From Spirochaetes bacterium ADurb.Bin110 (lineage in GTDB: Bacteria; Spirochaetota; Spirochaetia; Treponematales; Rectinemataceae): a stretch of DNA of 9,189 nucleotides. Numbering within the stretch: the first letter of the stretch is position 1; each line of letters opens with the position of its first letter. Shown one piece after another: positions 1 through 5,594 of the stretch. The notes under the pieces were generated by a model that saw nothing but the letters and a program-made list of their open reading frames with translations, ran no database searches and was not told the DNA's origin. The stretch covers positions 1 through 9,189 of the forward strand of contig MWDY01000285.1 in assembly GCA_002070755.1 (NCBI GenBank). The letters run 5' to 3'. The translations under genes and the position numbers were made by a program.

Positions 1-184
1 TGGCAAAGTAATCTAAACTGAATGTTTGTGAAGAAAAGCTATGACCACAGCTCTTACAGCGATAACGAGGTACATTTCCAAAACATTTGGTGGAATAGAA
101 GCCTAGACTGACAAACCAGCGGCCTTGGGGAGCAGCCTTATGATTTGGACACTCAGGATTTGGGCAGAAAGAAAAAGAATGCAT
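1..184 (-). CDS. Zinc-ribbon transposase-like protein, N-terminal part (runs off window)
   Basis: The minus strand from an ATG at 184 stays open for 61 codons to the window edge, so only the N-terminus is visible. It starts MHSFSFCPNPECPNH and later has an aromatic stretch (RWFVSLGFY) followed by YRCKSCGHSFSSQTFSLDY. Two Cys pairs, CPNPEC and CKSC, form a classic zinc ribbon of the kind found at the N-terminus of InsA/IS1-like and related transposases, where it binds DNA. The start is well supported: GGAGG at 191-195 sits 6 bases before the ATG. It lies just beyond an IS110 relic, so this is mobile-element territory. The family is inferred from the zinc ribbon alone. The catalytic domain is outside the window, and a non-transposase zinc-ribbon protein cannot be excluded. 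Confidence 0.7.
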   Translation of the reverse strand, partial: MHSFSFCPNPECPNHKAAPQGRWFVSLGFYSTKCFGNVPRYRCKSCGHSFSSQTFSLDYFA

Positions 185-190
185 GGATTA

Positions 191-195
191 CCTCC
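191..195 (-). promoter_or_regulatory. Ribosome binding site of the zinc-ribbon gene
   Basis: On the minus strand this reads GGAGG, 6 bases before the ATG at 184. It fixes the start of the gene that leaves the window at its left edge. Confidence 0.7.
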
Positions 196-241
196 GTACA
201 TTCTCTTTATCGCCCTCCTCCCTACATTTTGCTTCAACTTC

Positions 242-540
242 TTATACAAGGTTCGTAGCAGTAAACACAAAACCCACGAGTTCCCGCGCCGTAGCCGTTA
301 CGGCAATTTTGGCTGACTTCCCCCGATAGATCGCCTTTGCAGACTTTTTTTGCAGGCGATGAATCCCTTTGTCAGCTTATGTGATAACCATTTCGTCCAT
401 TCCCTTGCGACGTTCTTTCAATGCAGCGTTCGCAGCGTATCGGTAGCGATAGTGCCAGCTCGACTCGATGAGCAGCTTGCGCAGATGGCTATTCCCGGTC
501 TTGGTAATCCTTCAATCCGTTCATGCCGCTCCTCTTCCAT
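242..540 (-). pseudogene. IS110-family transposase, C-terminal relic
   Basis: Read on the minus strand, this stretch encodes the conserved C-terminal end of IS110/IS116/IS902 transposases. After a frame break near 510 it gives ITKTGNSHLRKLLIESSWHY, which matches the family's 'ITKxGNxHLRRLLVEAAWHYR' block, then RYAANAALKERRKGMDEMVIT. A TAA stop follows at 379-377. The same frame continues past it with ADKGIHRLQKKSAKAIYRGKSA, then KIAVTATARELVGFV, and ends at TAA (244-242). The upstream RuvC-like DEDD catalytic half is absent and nothing at 541-654 resembles it. The copy is therefore truncated, frame-broken and stopped, and cannot encode an active recombinase. I see no element ends or bridge-RNA region. 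Confidence 0.75.
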
Positions 541-654
541 GGTGATCTACCGATAAGATATTTGTAATACCCGCTTTATCACGGCTAACCTACGTTTTAT
601 ATCCGGGAGGTCACTTCATATTGTCTTGTCTCATCCTGTCATTATATCCAAAAC

Positions 655-1140
655 TTAGAACTTGTATCCAAACTCTCGCAACATGGCCTTTCGGGCAACC
701 TTATCTTCTGCGCTCTCTACGCCTTTAGGTGAAAAACCATCGACCACGCCGAGGATCGCGGCTCCTTGATCCGTAAGAGCCCTTGCTACTTCGACAGGAT
801 TGGCTGTCGCACAGAAAATCCTGCAGGTTTCTGGATTTGCCTTTATGCGATCCAGCACATTCAGCGGATACGCACCAGGGCCAATGACAAGATAAAAGCT
901 ATGACCTGCGCGAACCGCCATGGCCATCTTTTGAGCTACCTCTACCAGATATGGATCGGTACCTTCTGTGCGAACGAGGCATGGCCCAGAAGCTTCGCAA
1001 AAGGCAAGACCAAACTTTACTCCTGGCACAGAGTTCATCATGATCTCTGCGATGTCCTCGACGGTTTTTATGAAATGCGATTGGCCAATTATTACATTGC
1101 AATTCGTCGGAAAATCCAGCTTGACTGTATCGATGGTCAT
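655..1140 (-). CDS. Adenosine-specific kinase family protein (PF04008)
   Basis: A 161-residue protein starting MTIDTVKLDFPTNCNVIIGQ, which is about the usual family length. It carries the characteristic GQSHFIKTVEDIAEIM segment (about residues 18-33), then GVKFGLAFCEASGPCLVR, and near the end AAILGVVDGFSPKGVES. These are hallmarks of the small archaeal/bacterial PF04008 family. The 'adenosine-specific kinase' name comes from structure-based work on an archaeal member. The in vivo reaction is not well established, so the name should be treated as a family label. The ATG at 1140 lies 10 bases after AGGAGG (minus strand). A TTG at 1146 in the same frame has a 4-base spacing and could be used instead, adding two residues. 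It is last of the minus-strand series, 144 bases after the SagB-like gene, so it may have its own promoter. Confidence 0.85.
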   Translation of the reverse strand: MTIDTVKLDFPTNCNVIIGQSHFIKTVEDIAEIMMNSVPGVKFGLAFCEASGPCLVRTEGTDPYLVEVAQKMAMAVRAGHSFYLVIGPGAYPLNVLDRIKANPETCRIFCATANPVEVARALTDQGAAILGVVDGFSPKGVESAEDKVARKAMLREFGYKF

Positions 1141-1284
1141 AATCAAAAACCCTCCTTGTGGTAATGTTTCTCATTGAATCTATTTCATTGTCAAGATAGA
1201 CTTTTTAAAATTCTGCTCGTAGCTCATTTCCTCAATAAAAGCCAAAATTCGCTGCAACTCATGGTAAGAGCTCTAGTCCTGGAG

Positions 1285-2112
1285 CTAAGCAACATGCCCG
1301 ATAGGCGCAGCATAGATGGCAAACATCTCTTCCCCATCAAGTCCAAGATAGGCATCCAGTTTTTCTTGGTCATAAGCGCCTATCGCACAGGTTCCTAGAC
1401 CGAGCGATTCGCAGGCGAGATAGAGGTTCTGGCAAGAATGACCCGTATCTAGAGCTACAAGTTTGTATGCGGCCTTGCCATAGCGCCACTCGCTTCTATA
1501 GGGAACTGCAGCCCATATCACCACACAAGCAGCATTCCAGAATTGCCCATTCAGCGCTTCATCTAGAGCAACCGAATCATCTCCCTGTCGCTCAAGCACG
1601 AGTTCATGCTCGACTGGAAGATAACGATATAGACCTACATTAAGGCCCTCGACCTTGTGAGCAAAGATATAGATGTCTAGCGGGTGGCGCGCGCCGCCTG
1701 AAGGAGTCGTGCGAAAAGAGAATTTGCCGCGATTCTCTTTTACGCCTTCGATCGCCCAAAGCAGATACGAGAGTTGCTCTATTGTCAGAGGCTCTTCGGT
1801 ATATTTGCGCCGCGATTTGCGATTATTGAGAAGGTGGTAGAGCACGGCGGCGCGCTTAGACACATCAGGAATAACTTTTTCGCGGCTCTTCATGTCCCTG
1901 CCGGAGCTTGCTTCGTTCTTCTGTTCCTGGGTTTCGCCAAATGCCTTCAGAATACTATCAGGAGGCGGCAGGTCGATTACACAGTCTTCGGGCGCTGGTG
2001 GCTCTTCTTGCGGAGGAACAGGCACTCCCTTCGATTGATCCGATTGCCCTGTCTTTACTAAATGCCAGTTGGATTTGAGAAACCAACTTCCTTCGAAACG
2101 CTCGTATTGCAT
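1285..2112 (-). CDS. SagB/ThcOx-type nitroreductase-like FMN oxidoreductase
   Basis: A 275-residue protein with a nitroreductase fold of the SagB/ThcOx subgroup. Residues 1-90 form a Pro-rich leader containing SDQSKGVPVPPQEEPP, a pattern typical of stand-alone members of this group. The catalytic domain shows NRKSRRKYTEEPLT (about 97-110, FMN phosphate contact region), TPSGGARHPLDIYIF (136-150), GLYRYLP (160-166), DTGHSCQNLYLA (222-233), LGLGTCAIGAY (237-247) and a final APIGH. SagB proteins oxidise azolines to azoles in peptide natural products. No cyclodehydratase, precursor peptide or protease is present here, so this is more likely a general FMN reductase or dehydrogenase with unknown substrate. 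The ATG at 2112 follows GGAG by 6 bases. A TTG at 2124 precedes that site and is unlikely. It starts 19 bases after the cysteine protein and is probably in the same operon. Confidence 0.87.
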   Translation of the reverse strand: MQYERFEGSWFLKSNWHLVKTGQSDQSKGVPVPPQEEPPAPEDCVIDLPPPDSILKAFGETQEQKNEASSGRDMKSREKVIPDVSKRAAVLYHLLNNRKSRRKYTEEPLTIEQLSYLLWAIEGVKENRGKFSFRTTPSGGARHPLDIYIFAHKVEGLNVGLYRYLPVEHELVLERQGDDSVALDEALNGQFWNAACVVIWAAVPYRSEWRYGKAAYKLVALDTGHSCQNLYLACESLGLGTCAIGAYDQEKLDAYLGLDGEEMFAIYAAPIGHVA

Positions 2113-2131
2113 ATCAAACTCCAAATTTACC

Positions 2132-2587
2132 CTAAAATTTTCTCTTTTCGCTCAATATTCTTTCTGCTTCTTCGACCGCTTTGCGGATCATTGGATTACA
2201 GACTTTTTCGGAGAGCTGTCCGGCTTTTACGATGTCGCGGCCTTCCGTGGTCCAAAGATCCGCTCCCTCCAACAAGATTCTGCATTCGATGCTACCCTTG
2301 AAGGCCTCAAGCTTCTCCATGTACTCTGCCACTATCTCATACAGCGCTAACTTGCTATCCTGATCGGCCGAATCAGCGGCTCCAAAAGCAAGCGAAAGAG
2401 CCATGATTCCTCCCGTAACAGCACCACAGGTCAAGCCCATACGCCCTATTCCCCCTCCAAATCCCCCTGAAATACGATGAGCCAAGGAAGGCTCCAAGCC
2501 CAGTTCCTCTGCAAATACGGTAAACACCGCTTGAGAGCAGGCCGATCCAGCTACGTGTAGTGCTACTGCTTCATCCGCTCTTTCCAT
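2132..2587 (-). CDS. C_GCAxxG_C_C family redox-type protein
   Basis: A 151-residue protein of the C_GCAxxG_C_C family (PF09719), a set of small cysteine-rich proteins common in anaerobes and thought to bind a metal or redox cofactor. The visible hallmarks are SACSQAVFTVFAEELGL (Cys17), SGGFGGGIGRMGLTCGAVTG (Cys54), the ECR of IECRILL (Cys102) and VCNPMI (Cys130). That gives four spaced cysteines. The usual 'GCAQA' reads ACSQA here, and the extra Cys often found after ECRxLL is replaced (ECRILLEGADL). No signal peptide is seen, so it is cytoplasmic. The start is the second of two ATGs: GGAGG at 2594-2598 abuts the ATG at 2593 but lies 6 bases before the one at 2587. It lies between glpK and the SagB-like flavoprotein, which suggests an electron-transfer partnership, but this is inference. 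Confidence 0.87.
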   Translation of the reverse strand: MERADEAVALHVAGSACSQAVFTVFAEELGLEPSLAHRISGGFGGGIGRMGLTCGAVTGGIMALSLAFGAADSADQDSKLALYEIVAEYMEKLEAFKGSIECRILLEGADLWTTEGRDIVKAGQLSEKVCNPMIRKAVEEAERILSEKRKF

Positions 2588-2589
2588 AC

Positions 2590-2658
2590 TCATCCTCCGA
2601 TGATAATTCGCTTTTGCCCTGTAGCGGCATATGTCACGATATCTTTCGCGGCATTCAT
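2590..2658 (-). CDS. Possible coupled micro-ORF between glpK and the C_GCAxxG gene
   Basis: A 22-codon frame encoding MNAAKDIVTYAATGQKRIII plus GG fills the gap after glpK. Its ATG overlaps the glpK stop (TAATG), and its TGA overlaps the first ATG (2593) of the next gene. No separate ribosome binding site was seen, so it would depend on re-initiation after glpK. I do not recognise the peptide. It may simply be an open spacer, or a device that carries ribosomes from glpK to the next gene. Confidence 0.25.
   Translation of the reverse strand: MNAAKDIVTYAATGQKRIIIGG
2594..2598 (-). promoter_or_regulatory. Ribosome binding site that decides the C_GCAxxG start
   Basis: GGAGG on the minus strand directly touches the ATG at 2593 and lies 6 bases before the ATG at 2587. 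The second ATG is therefore the likely start. The same bases are the last codons of the micro-ORF that begins at 2658. Confidence 0.6.
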
Positions 2659-4148
2659 TACCTGAAATTTCTCGCTGTAGTTACCGCCTTGTGCCAGCCT
2701 TCCACAAGATCAGCCCTCGATTCTTCTGCCATTCGCGGCGAAAATTCCCTGCGCATTCGCCAATTCTTGCGCACATCATCGAGGCTATTCCAATAACCTA
2801 TCGCAAGACCAGCAAGGTAGGCTGCTCCAAGCGCAGTCGTCTCGCTCACTTCGGGAAGGACGACCCTGGTTCCTGTGATATCGGCTTGGAATTGCATAAG
2901 AAATGAGTTTTGGGAAGCTCCACCATCGGCCTTTATGCAGGAAAGCCGTCTTCCGGAATCCTTTTCCATGGCTTCGAACAGGTCCATGGATTGATAGGCG
3001 ATAGATTCTAGCGCGGCGCGAATAAAATGCGCCTTCGATGTTCCTCGTGTAAGGCCCACTACCGTACCGCGTACTTCCGAATCCCAGTAGGGTGCTCCCA
3101 AGCCCACAAAAGCCGGAACAATATAGACTCCCTGACTATCTTCGACCATGCGAGCAAATCTTTCGCTCTCTGCAGAGTCAGTCAATAGACCCATCTGATC
3201 TCTCAGCCACTGGATCACCGCGCCGGCTATGAAAACAGAGCCTTCTAGAGCATAGGTGTAACCCTTGCCAAGATCCCATGCAACCGTTGCGAGCAGATTA
3301 TGCTTCGATTCAACTGGGAAAGGTCCTGTATTCATCAAGGTAAAGCAGCCCGTACCATAGGTGTTCTTCACATCTCCCGGCTCGAAGCAAGCATGCCCGA
3401 AAAGTGCAGCCTGCTGGTCGCCTGCTACCCCAGCCACCGGAATTTCGGCACCAAATATATCCTTTTTCGCTATACCAAAGAAGCCCGAAGAAGGCCTGAC
3501 CTCTGGCAGAATGTCCGCAGGTACTTCAAGAAGGCTCAAAAGCTCTTCATCCCAATGCCGTTCATTTATATCGAATAGCATTGTGCGGCTCGCATTGGAA
3601 GGATCGGTCGCATGAACTCCTGTAAGATTATAGATGAGCCAGGAATCGACAGTACCGAACATAAGCTCACCCCGCTCTGCGCGCGCCTTTATTTCGGGAT
3701 ATTCTCGGAAGAGCCAGGTCAGTTTAGTGCCAGAGAAATATGGATCGAGCACAAGGCCTGTTTTTTGCCGAATCAAATCCGCATCACCCTGCGCTTTCAA
3801 TTCGTCGCATATCGAGCTAGATCGACGGCATTGCCAGACAATTGCGTTATGGACGGGCTTGCCTGTAGCGCGCTCCCATACAATGGTCGTTTCGCGCTGA
3901 TTCGTAATGCCTATTGCGGCAATCTGTGTCGGTTCGATCTGTGCCGCCTCTATCGCGCCTCTTGCTGCCTTTAGCTGTGTGCGCCAAATCTCCTCGGGAT
4001 CGTGTTCGACCCAGCCCGGCTTGGGAAAAATCTGTCTGAATGGAATCTGCTTTACGGAGATGATGATGCCATCGTGATTGAACAAAATAGCCCTCGAAGT
4101 CGTTGTGCCCTGATCTAGGGCAAGAATATAAGTTGAATTGCGGTCCAT
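2658..4148 (-). CDS. glpK: Glycerol kinase
   Basis: Phosphorylates glycerol with ATP to sn-glycerol 3-phosphate in the cytoplasm, trapping glycerol for glycolysis or lipid synthesis. The 496-residue protein is full length for GlpK. It shows YILALDQGTTTSRA (7-20, ATP phosphate loop), GITNQRETT (80-88, glycerol-contacting Arg-Glu pair), VHNAIVWQCRR, VAGDQQAALFGH with the catalytic Asp, NTYGTGCFTLMNTG, and the C-terminal FGGY-kinase block ADGGASQNSFLMQFQADITG. The frame is open to an ATG at 4208, but the 20 extra residues do not look like GlpK and have no ribosome binding site. The ATG at 4148 matches the family N-terminus. It too has no Shine-Dalgarno, but a TATAAT box sits 6 bases upstream, suggesting a leaderless message. 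Where HPr-regulated Gram-positive GlpKs carry a phosphorylatable His, this protein has Asp (KKDIFGAEIPVAG). It probably leads the minus-strand operon. No transporter or glycerol-3-phosphate dehydrogenase is in view. Confidence 0.96.
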   Translation of the reverse strand: MDRNSTYILALDQGTTTSRAILFNHDGIIISVKQIPFRQIFPKPGWVEHDPEEIWRTQLKAARGAIEAAQIEPTQIAAIGITNQRETTIVWERATGKPVHNAIVWQCRRSSSICDELKAQGDADLIRQKTGLVLDPYFSGTKLTWLFREYPEIKARAERGELMFGTVDSWLIYNLTGVHATDPSNASRTMLFDINERHWDEELLSLLEVPADILPEVRPSSGFFGIAKKDIFGAEIPVAGVAGDQQAALFGHACFEPGDVKNTYGTGCFTLMNTGPFPVESKHNLLATVAWDLGKGYTYALEGSVFIAGAVIQWLRDQMGLLTDSAESERFARMVEDSQGVYIVPAFVGLGAPYWDSEVRGTVVGLTRGTSKAHFIRAALESIAYQSMDLFEAMEKDSGRRLSCIKADGGASQNSFLMQFQADITGTRVVLPEVSETTALGAAYLAGLAIGYWNSLDDVRKNWRMRREFSPRMAEESRADLVEGWHKAVTTARNFR

Positions 4149-4150
4149 GT

Positions 4151-4178
4151 GGCTATTATAGCCTAAATTTGAGGCTAT
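4151..4178. repeat. Overlapping inverted repeats over the glpK -10 box (possible operator)
   Basis: GGCTAT at 4151-4156 pairs with ATAGCC at 4158-4163 around a single central base. The middle arm, extended to ATAGCCT (4158-4164), also pairs with AGGCTAT at 4172-4178 across 7 bases. Three half-sites thus share one central arm, and the predicted -10 hexamer lies inside the first palindrome. This arrangement would suit a repressor binding as a dimer or in tandem. The regulator is unknown. Confidence 0.5.
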
Positions 4179-4183
4179 GTGAG
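4155..4183 (-). promoter_or_regulatory. Predicted glpK promoter
   Basis: On the minus strand a perfect TATAAT (4160-4155) lies 17 bases after CTCACA (4183-4178), a four-of-six match to the -35 consensus. Only 6 bases separate the -10 box from the glpK ATG, so transcription would begin at or next to the start codon. The -10 box is embedded in the inverted repeats described separately. Confidence 0.5.
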
Positions 4184-4252
4184 GGGAATATGACTCTACA
4201 TCCGCCATAAAATTTTCGCTTGCCCATTATCGCTTATCACACAATAAATCGA

Positions 4253-4281
4253 TTGAGTCGCTGATATTTAATTGATATATT
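4253..4281 (+). promoter_or_regulatory. Predicted promoter of the glycyl radical enzyme operon
   Basis: TTGAGT (4253-4258) is followed after exactly 17 bases by TATATT (4276-4281), a five-of-six -10 box. Predicted transcription would start around 4288, the ATG of the small gene that precedes the activase. No better promoter was seen nearer the activase at 4540, so this one probably drives the whole plus-strand operon. Confidence 0.5.
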
Positions 4282-4287
4282 AGTTCC

Positions 4288-4531
4288 ATGAAGAAAGACG
4301 ATGGCCCTGGGATCAAAGACAGGATTAAAAGCAAAGCATCCGCAATTAATTCAGAATCCCTTACTTCTTCTGTATATGAAGGGCTGAAGCCCCACCTCAA
4401 TGTGGGTATGCTGAAGCCTGGCCAATTCATCGATCTCACTGCTCTAGGGAATGAGCAATGTCTATCTCGAACTCTCTGAGAATAAAAAACTAATGGATAC
4501 CATACAAATTCTCAAAGAAAAGCTATATTAG
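4288..4531 (+). pseudogene. Unrecognised small gene, apparently frameshifted
   Basis: A frame from ATG 4288 encodes MKKDDGPGIKDRIKSKASAI and so on, with codon use that looks genuinely coding, up to GMLKPGQFIDLTAL near 4446. The next frame then takes over after a TAG at 4445: MSNVYLELSENKKLMDTIQI and LKEKLY, ending at TAG 4529-4531, 8 bases before the activase. Dropping one G in the GGGA run at 4447-4450 would join them into one protein of about 81 residues with a helix-prone, charged C-terminus. Without that, the first frame ends at 4479 as a 63-residue protein. There is no ribosome binding site. The ATG lies 6 bases after the predicted -10 box. LKP occurs twice, from a 9-base repeat (GCTGAAGCC) at 4383 and 4410. 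I do not recognise the family. It could be a decayed gene, a sequencing error or a short leader. Confidence 0.35.
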
Positions 4532-4539
4532 GAAATGAT

Positions 4540-5574
4540 ATGTCTAAAATCGACGAAGAAAATATGGCCTCTGGGATTGTATTCGATATACGTAGGTTCT
4601 CCATTCACGATGGTCCTGGGATACGGACGGCGATATTTCTAAAGGGATGCCCGCTACACTGCCTCTGGTGCCACAATCCTGAAGGAATTTCTTTTTCTCC
4701 AGAAATATTGCGCCGAACAGAGCGCTGTGTCGATTGTGGAACATGTGCAGGGCTTTGTCCTCTAAAGATCGATCCAAGGGCCGAGGCTGGGGGCCTTTTA
4801 TGTAAAAATTGTCCTTCTTTTGGATGTTGTGCGGAAGCCTGCCCCGCCGAAGCACTCCAGATAATAGGAAGGCGCATGACGGTTAGTGCGTTGATGGAAG
4901 CCATACGAGCAGATCTGCCTTTCTACGAGGAGTCGGGAGGCGGAGTAACCTTCTCGGGGGGAGAGCCATTGGCGCAAAGGGATTTCATCCTTGCGCTTCT
5001 AAAGGCATGCAAATCAGAAGGGATCCATAGTGCTCTCGACACATCAGGCTTTACTGATAGGGATTTTATGCTGGAAGCGGGGATGCTCTCGGATATCGTT
5101 CTCTTCGATTTGAAGCTCCTTGACGAAGAAGAGCACAAAAAATTTACAGGCGTCTCGAATAGGAGCATTTTGGCAAACCTATCTGCACTCTACGAGGTAG
5201 GAGCTAATGTAGTACTGCGTCTTCCGCTTATTCCAGGAATAAACGATGCGCCGGAAGATCTAGAAAAGATGGCTCTGTACATTTCCACTATCGAGGCAAA
5301 GCTCATAGAGCCGAGGCCAATAGAAATAAGGCATAAAAATGAAAAGCCCATAGAGACAGGGCCTATCTCAGACAATCCTTGGCCCGATATCCAATCGAAT
5401 ATGCCAAGCAAAAAGGCACATATACTGCCCTATCACGACTCGGCAAAGGACAAATATAGGTTGCGGCAGCAAGAATATGAGATGACTGGGACTGCTATTC
5501 CTTCTACTGAAGCTATCGACAGAGCTGTCTCGATATTCGAAGCCGTAGGAATTTCAGTGACGATAGGTGGTTAG
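4540..5574 (+). CDS. Glycyl radical enzyme activase (radical SAM, HypD-activating type)
   Basis: This enzyme cleaves S-adenosylmethionine to a 5'-deoxyadenosyl radical and removes a hydrogen from the active glycine of the partner enzyme encoded just downstream. The radical SAM motif is CPLHCLWC (Cys37, 41, 44). A ferredoxin-like insert follows with two clusters: CVDCGTCAGLC (63, 66, 69, 73) and CKNCPSFGCCAEAC (88, 91, 96/97, 101). The SAM-binding glycine motif GGGVTFSGGEP is at 133-143, and RLPLIPGIND at 227-236. At 344 residues it is longer than typical family members. The excess is a charged, Pro-rich stretch at about 252-292, before HILPYH. The start at 4540 has AGGA 6 bases upstream. ATG 4564 (MASGIVFDIRRF) is a weaker alternative. 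It is separated from the enzyme gene by 20 bases, so the two form one operon. Confidence 0.93.
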   Translation: MSKIDEENMASGIVFDIRRFSIHDGPGIRTAIFLKGCPLHCLWCHNPEGISFSPEILRRTERCVDCGTCAGLCPLKIDPRAEAGGLLCKNCPSFGCCAEACPAEALQIIGRRMTVSALMEAIRADLPFYEESGGGVTFSGGEPLAQRDFILALLKACKSEGIHSALDTSGFTDRDFMLEAGMLSDIVLFDLKLLDEEEHKKFTGVSNRSILANLSALYEVGANVVLRLPLIPGINDAPEDLEKMALYISTIEAKLIEPRPIEIRHKNEKPIETGPISDNPWPDIQSNMPSKKAHILPYHDSAKDKYRLRQQEYEMTGTAIPSTEAIDRAVSIFEAVGISVTIGG

Positions 5575-5584
5575 CAATCCTATT

Positions 5585-5590
5585 GGAGGT
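5585..5590 (+). promoter_or_regulatory. Ribosome binding site of the glycyl radical enzyme
   Basis: GGAGGT lies 4 bases before the ATG at 5595. It fixes that start over the in-frame TTG at 5583, which overlaps this site. Confidence 0.7.
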
Positions 5591-5594
5591 AGCT

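Noticed and set aside
125..556. Plus-strand open frames at 125-316 and 350-556
   Set aside because: They are antisense to the IS110 relic and zinc-ribbon gene and show no family features.
1189..1194. TTGACA on the minus strand upstream of the PF04008 gene as a promoter
   Set aside because: No acceptable -10 hexamer lies 16-18 bases downstream. The best match needs a 19-base spacer and only three bases fit.
1285..2112. Azole-forming SagB of a bacteriocin cluster
   Set aside because: No precursor peptide, cyclodehydratase (SagC/D) or protease is nearby. Only the flavoprotein fold supports it.
4149..4208. Longer glpK start at ATG 4208
   Set aside because: The extra 20 residues do not resemble any GlpK N-terminus, there is no ribosome binding site, and the segment contains the promoter and palindromes.
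4227..4439. Minus-strand open frame of 70 codons opposite the small leader gene
   Set aside because: No ribosome binding site or recognisable motif. The plus-strand frame has better coding character and a promoter in front.
5583..5594. TTG start four codons upstream of the glycyl radical enzyme ATG
   Set aside because: The TTG overlaps the GGAGGT ribosome binding site that serves the ATG at 5595.
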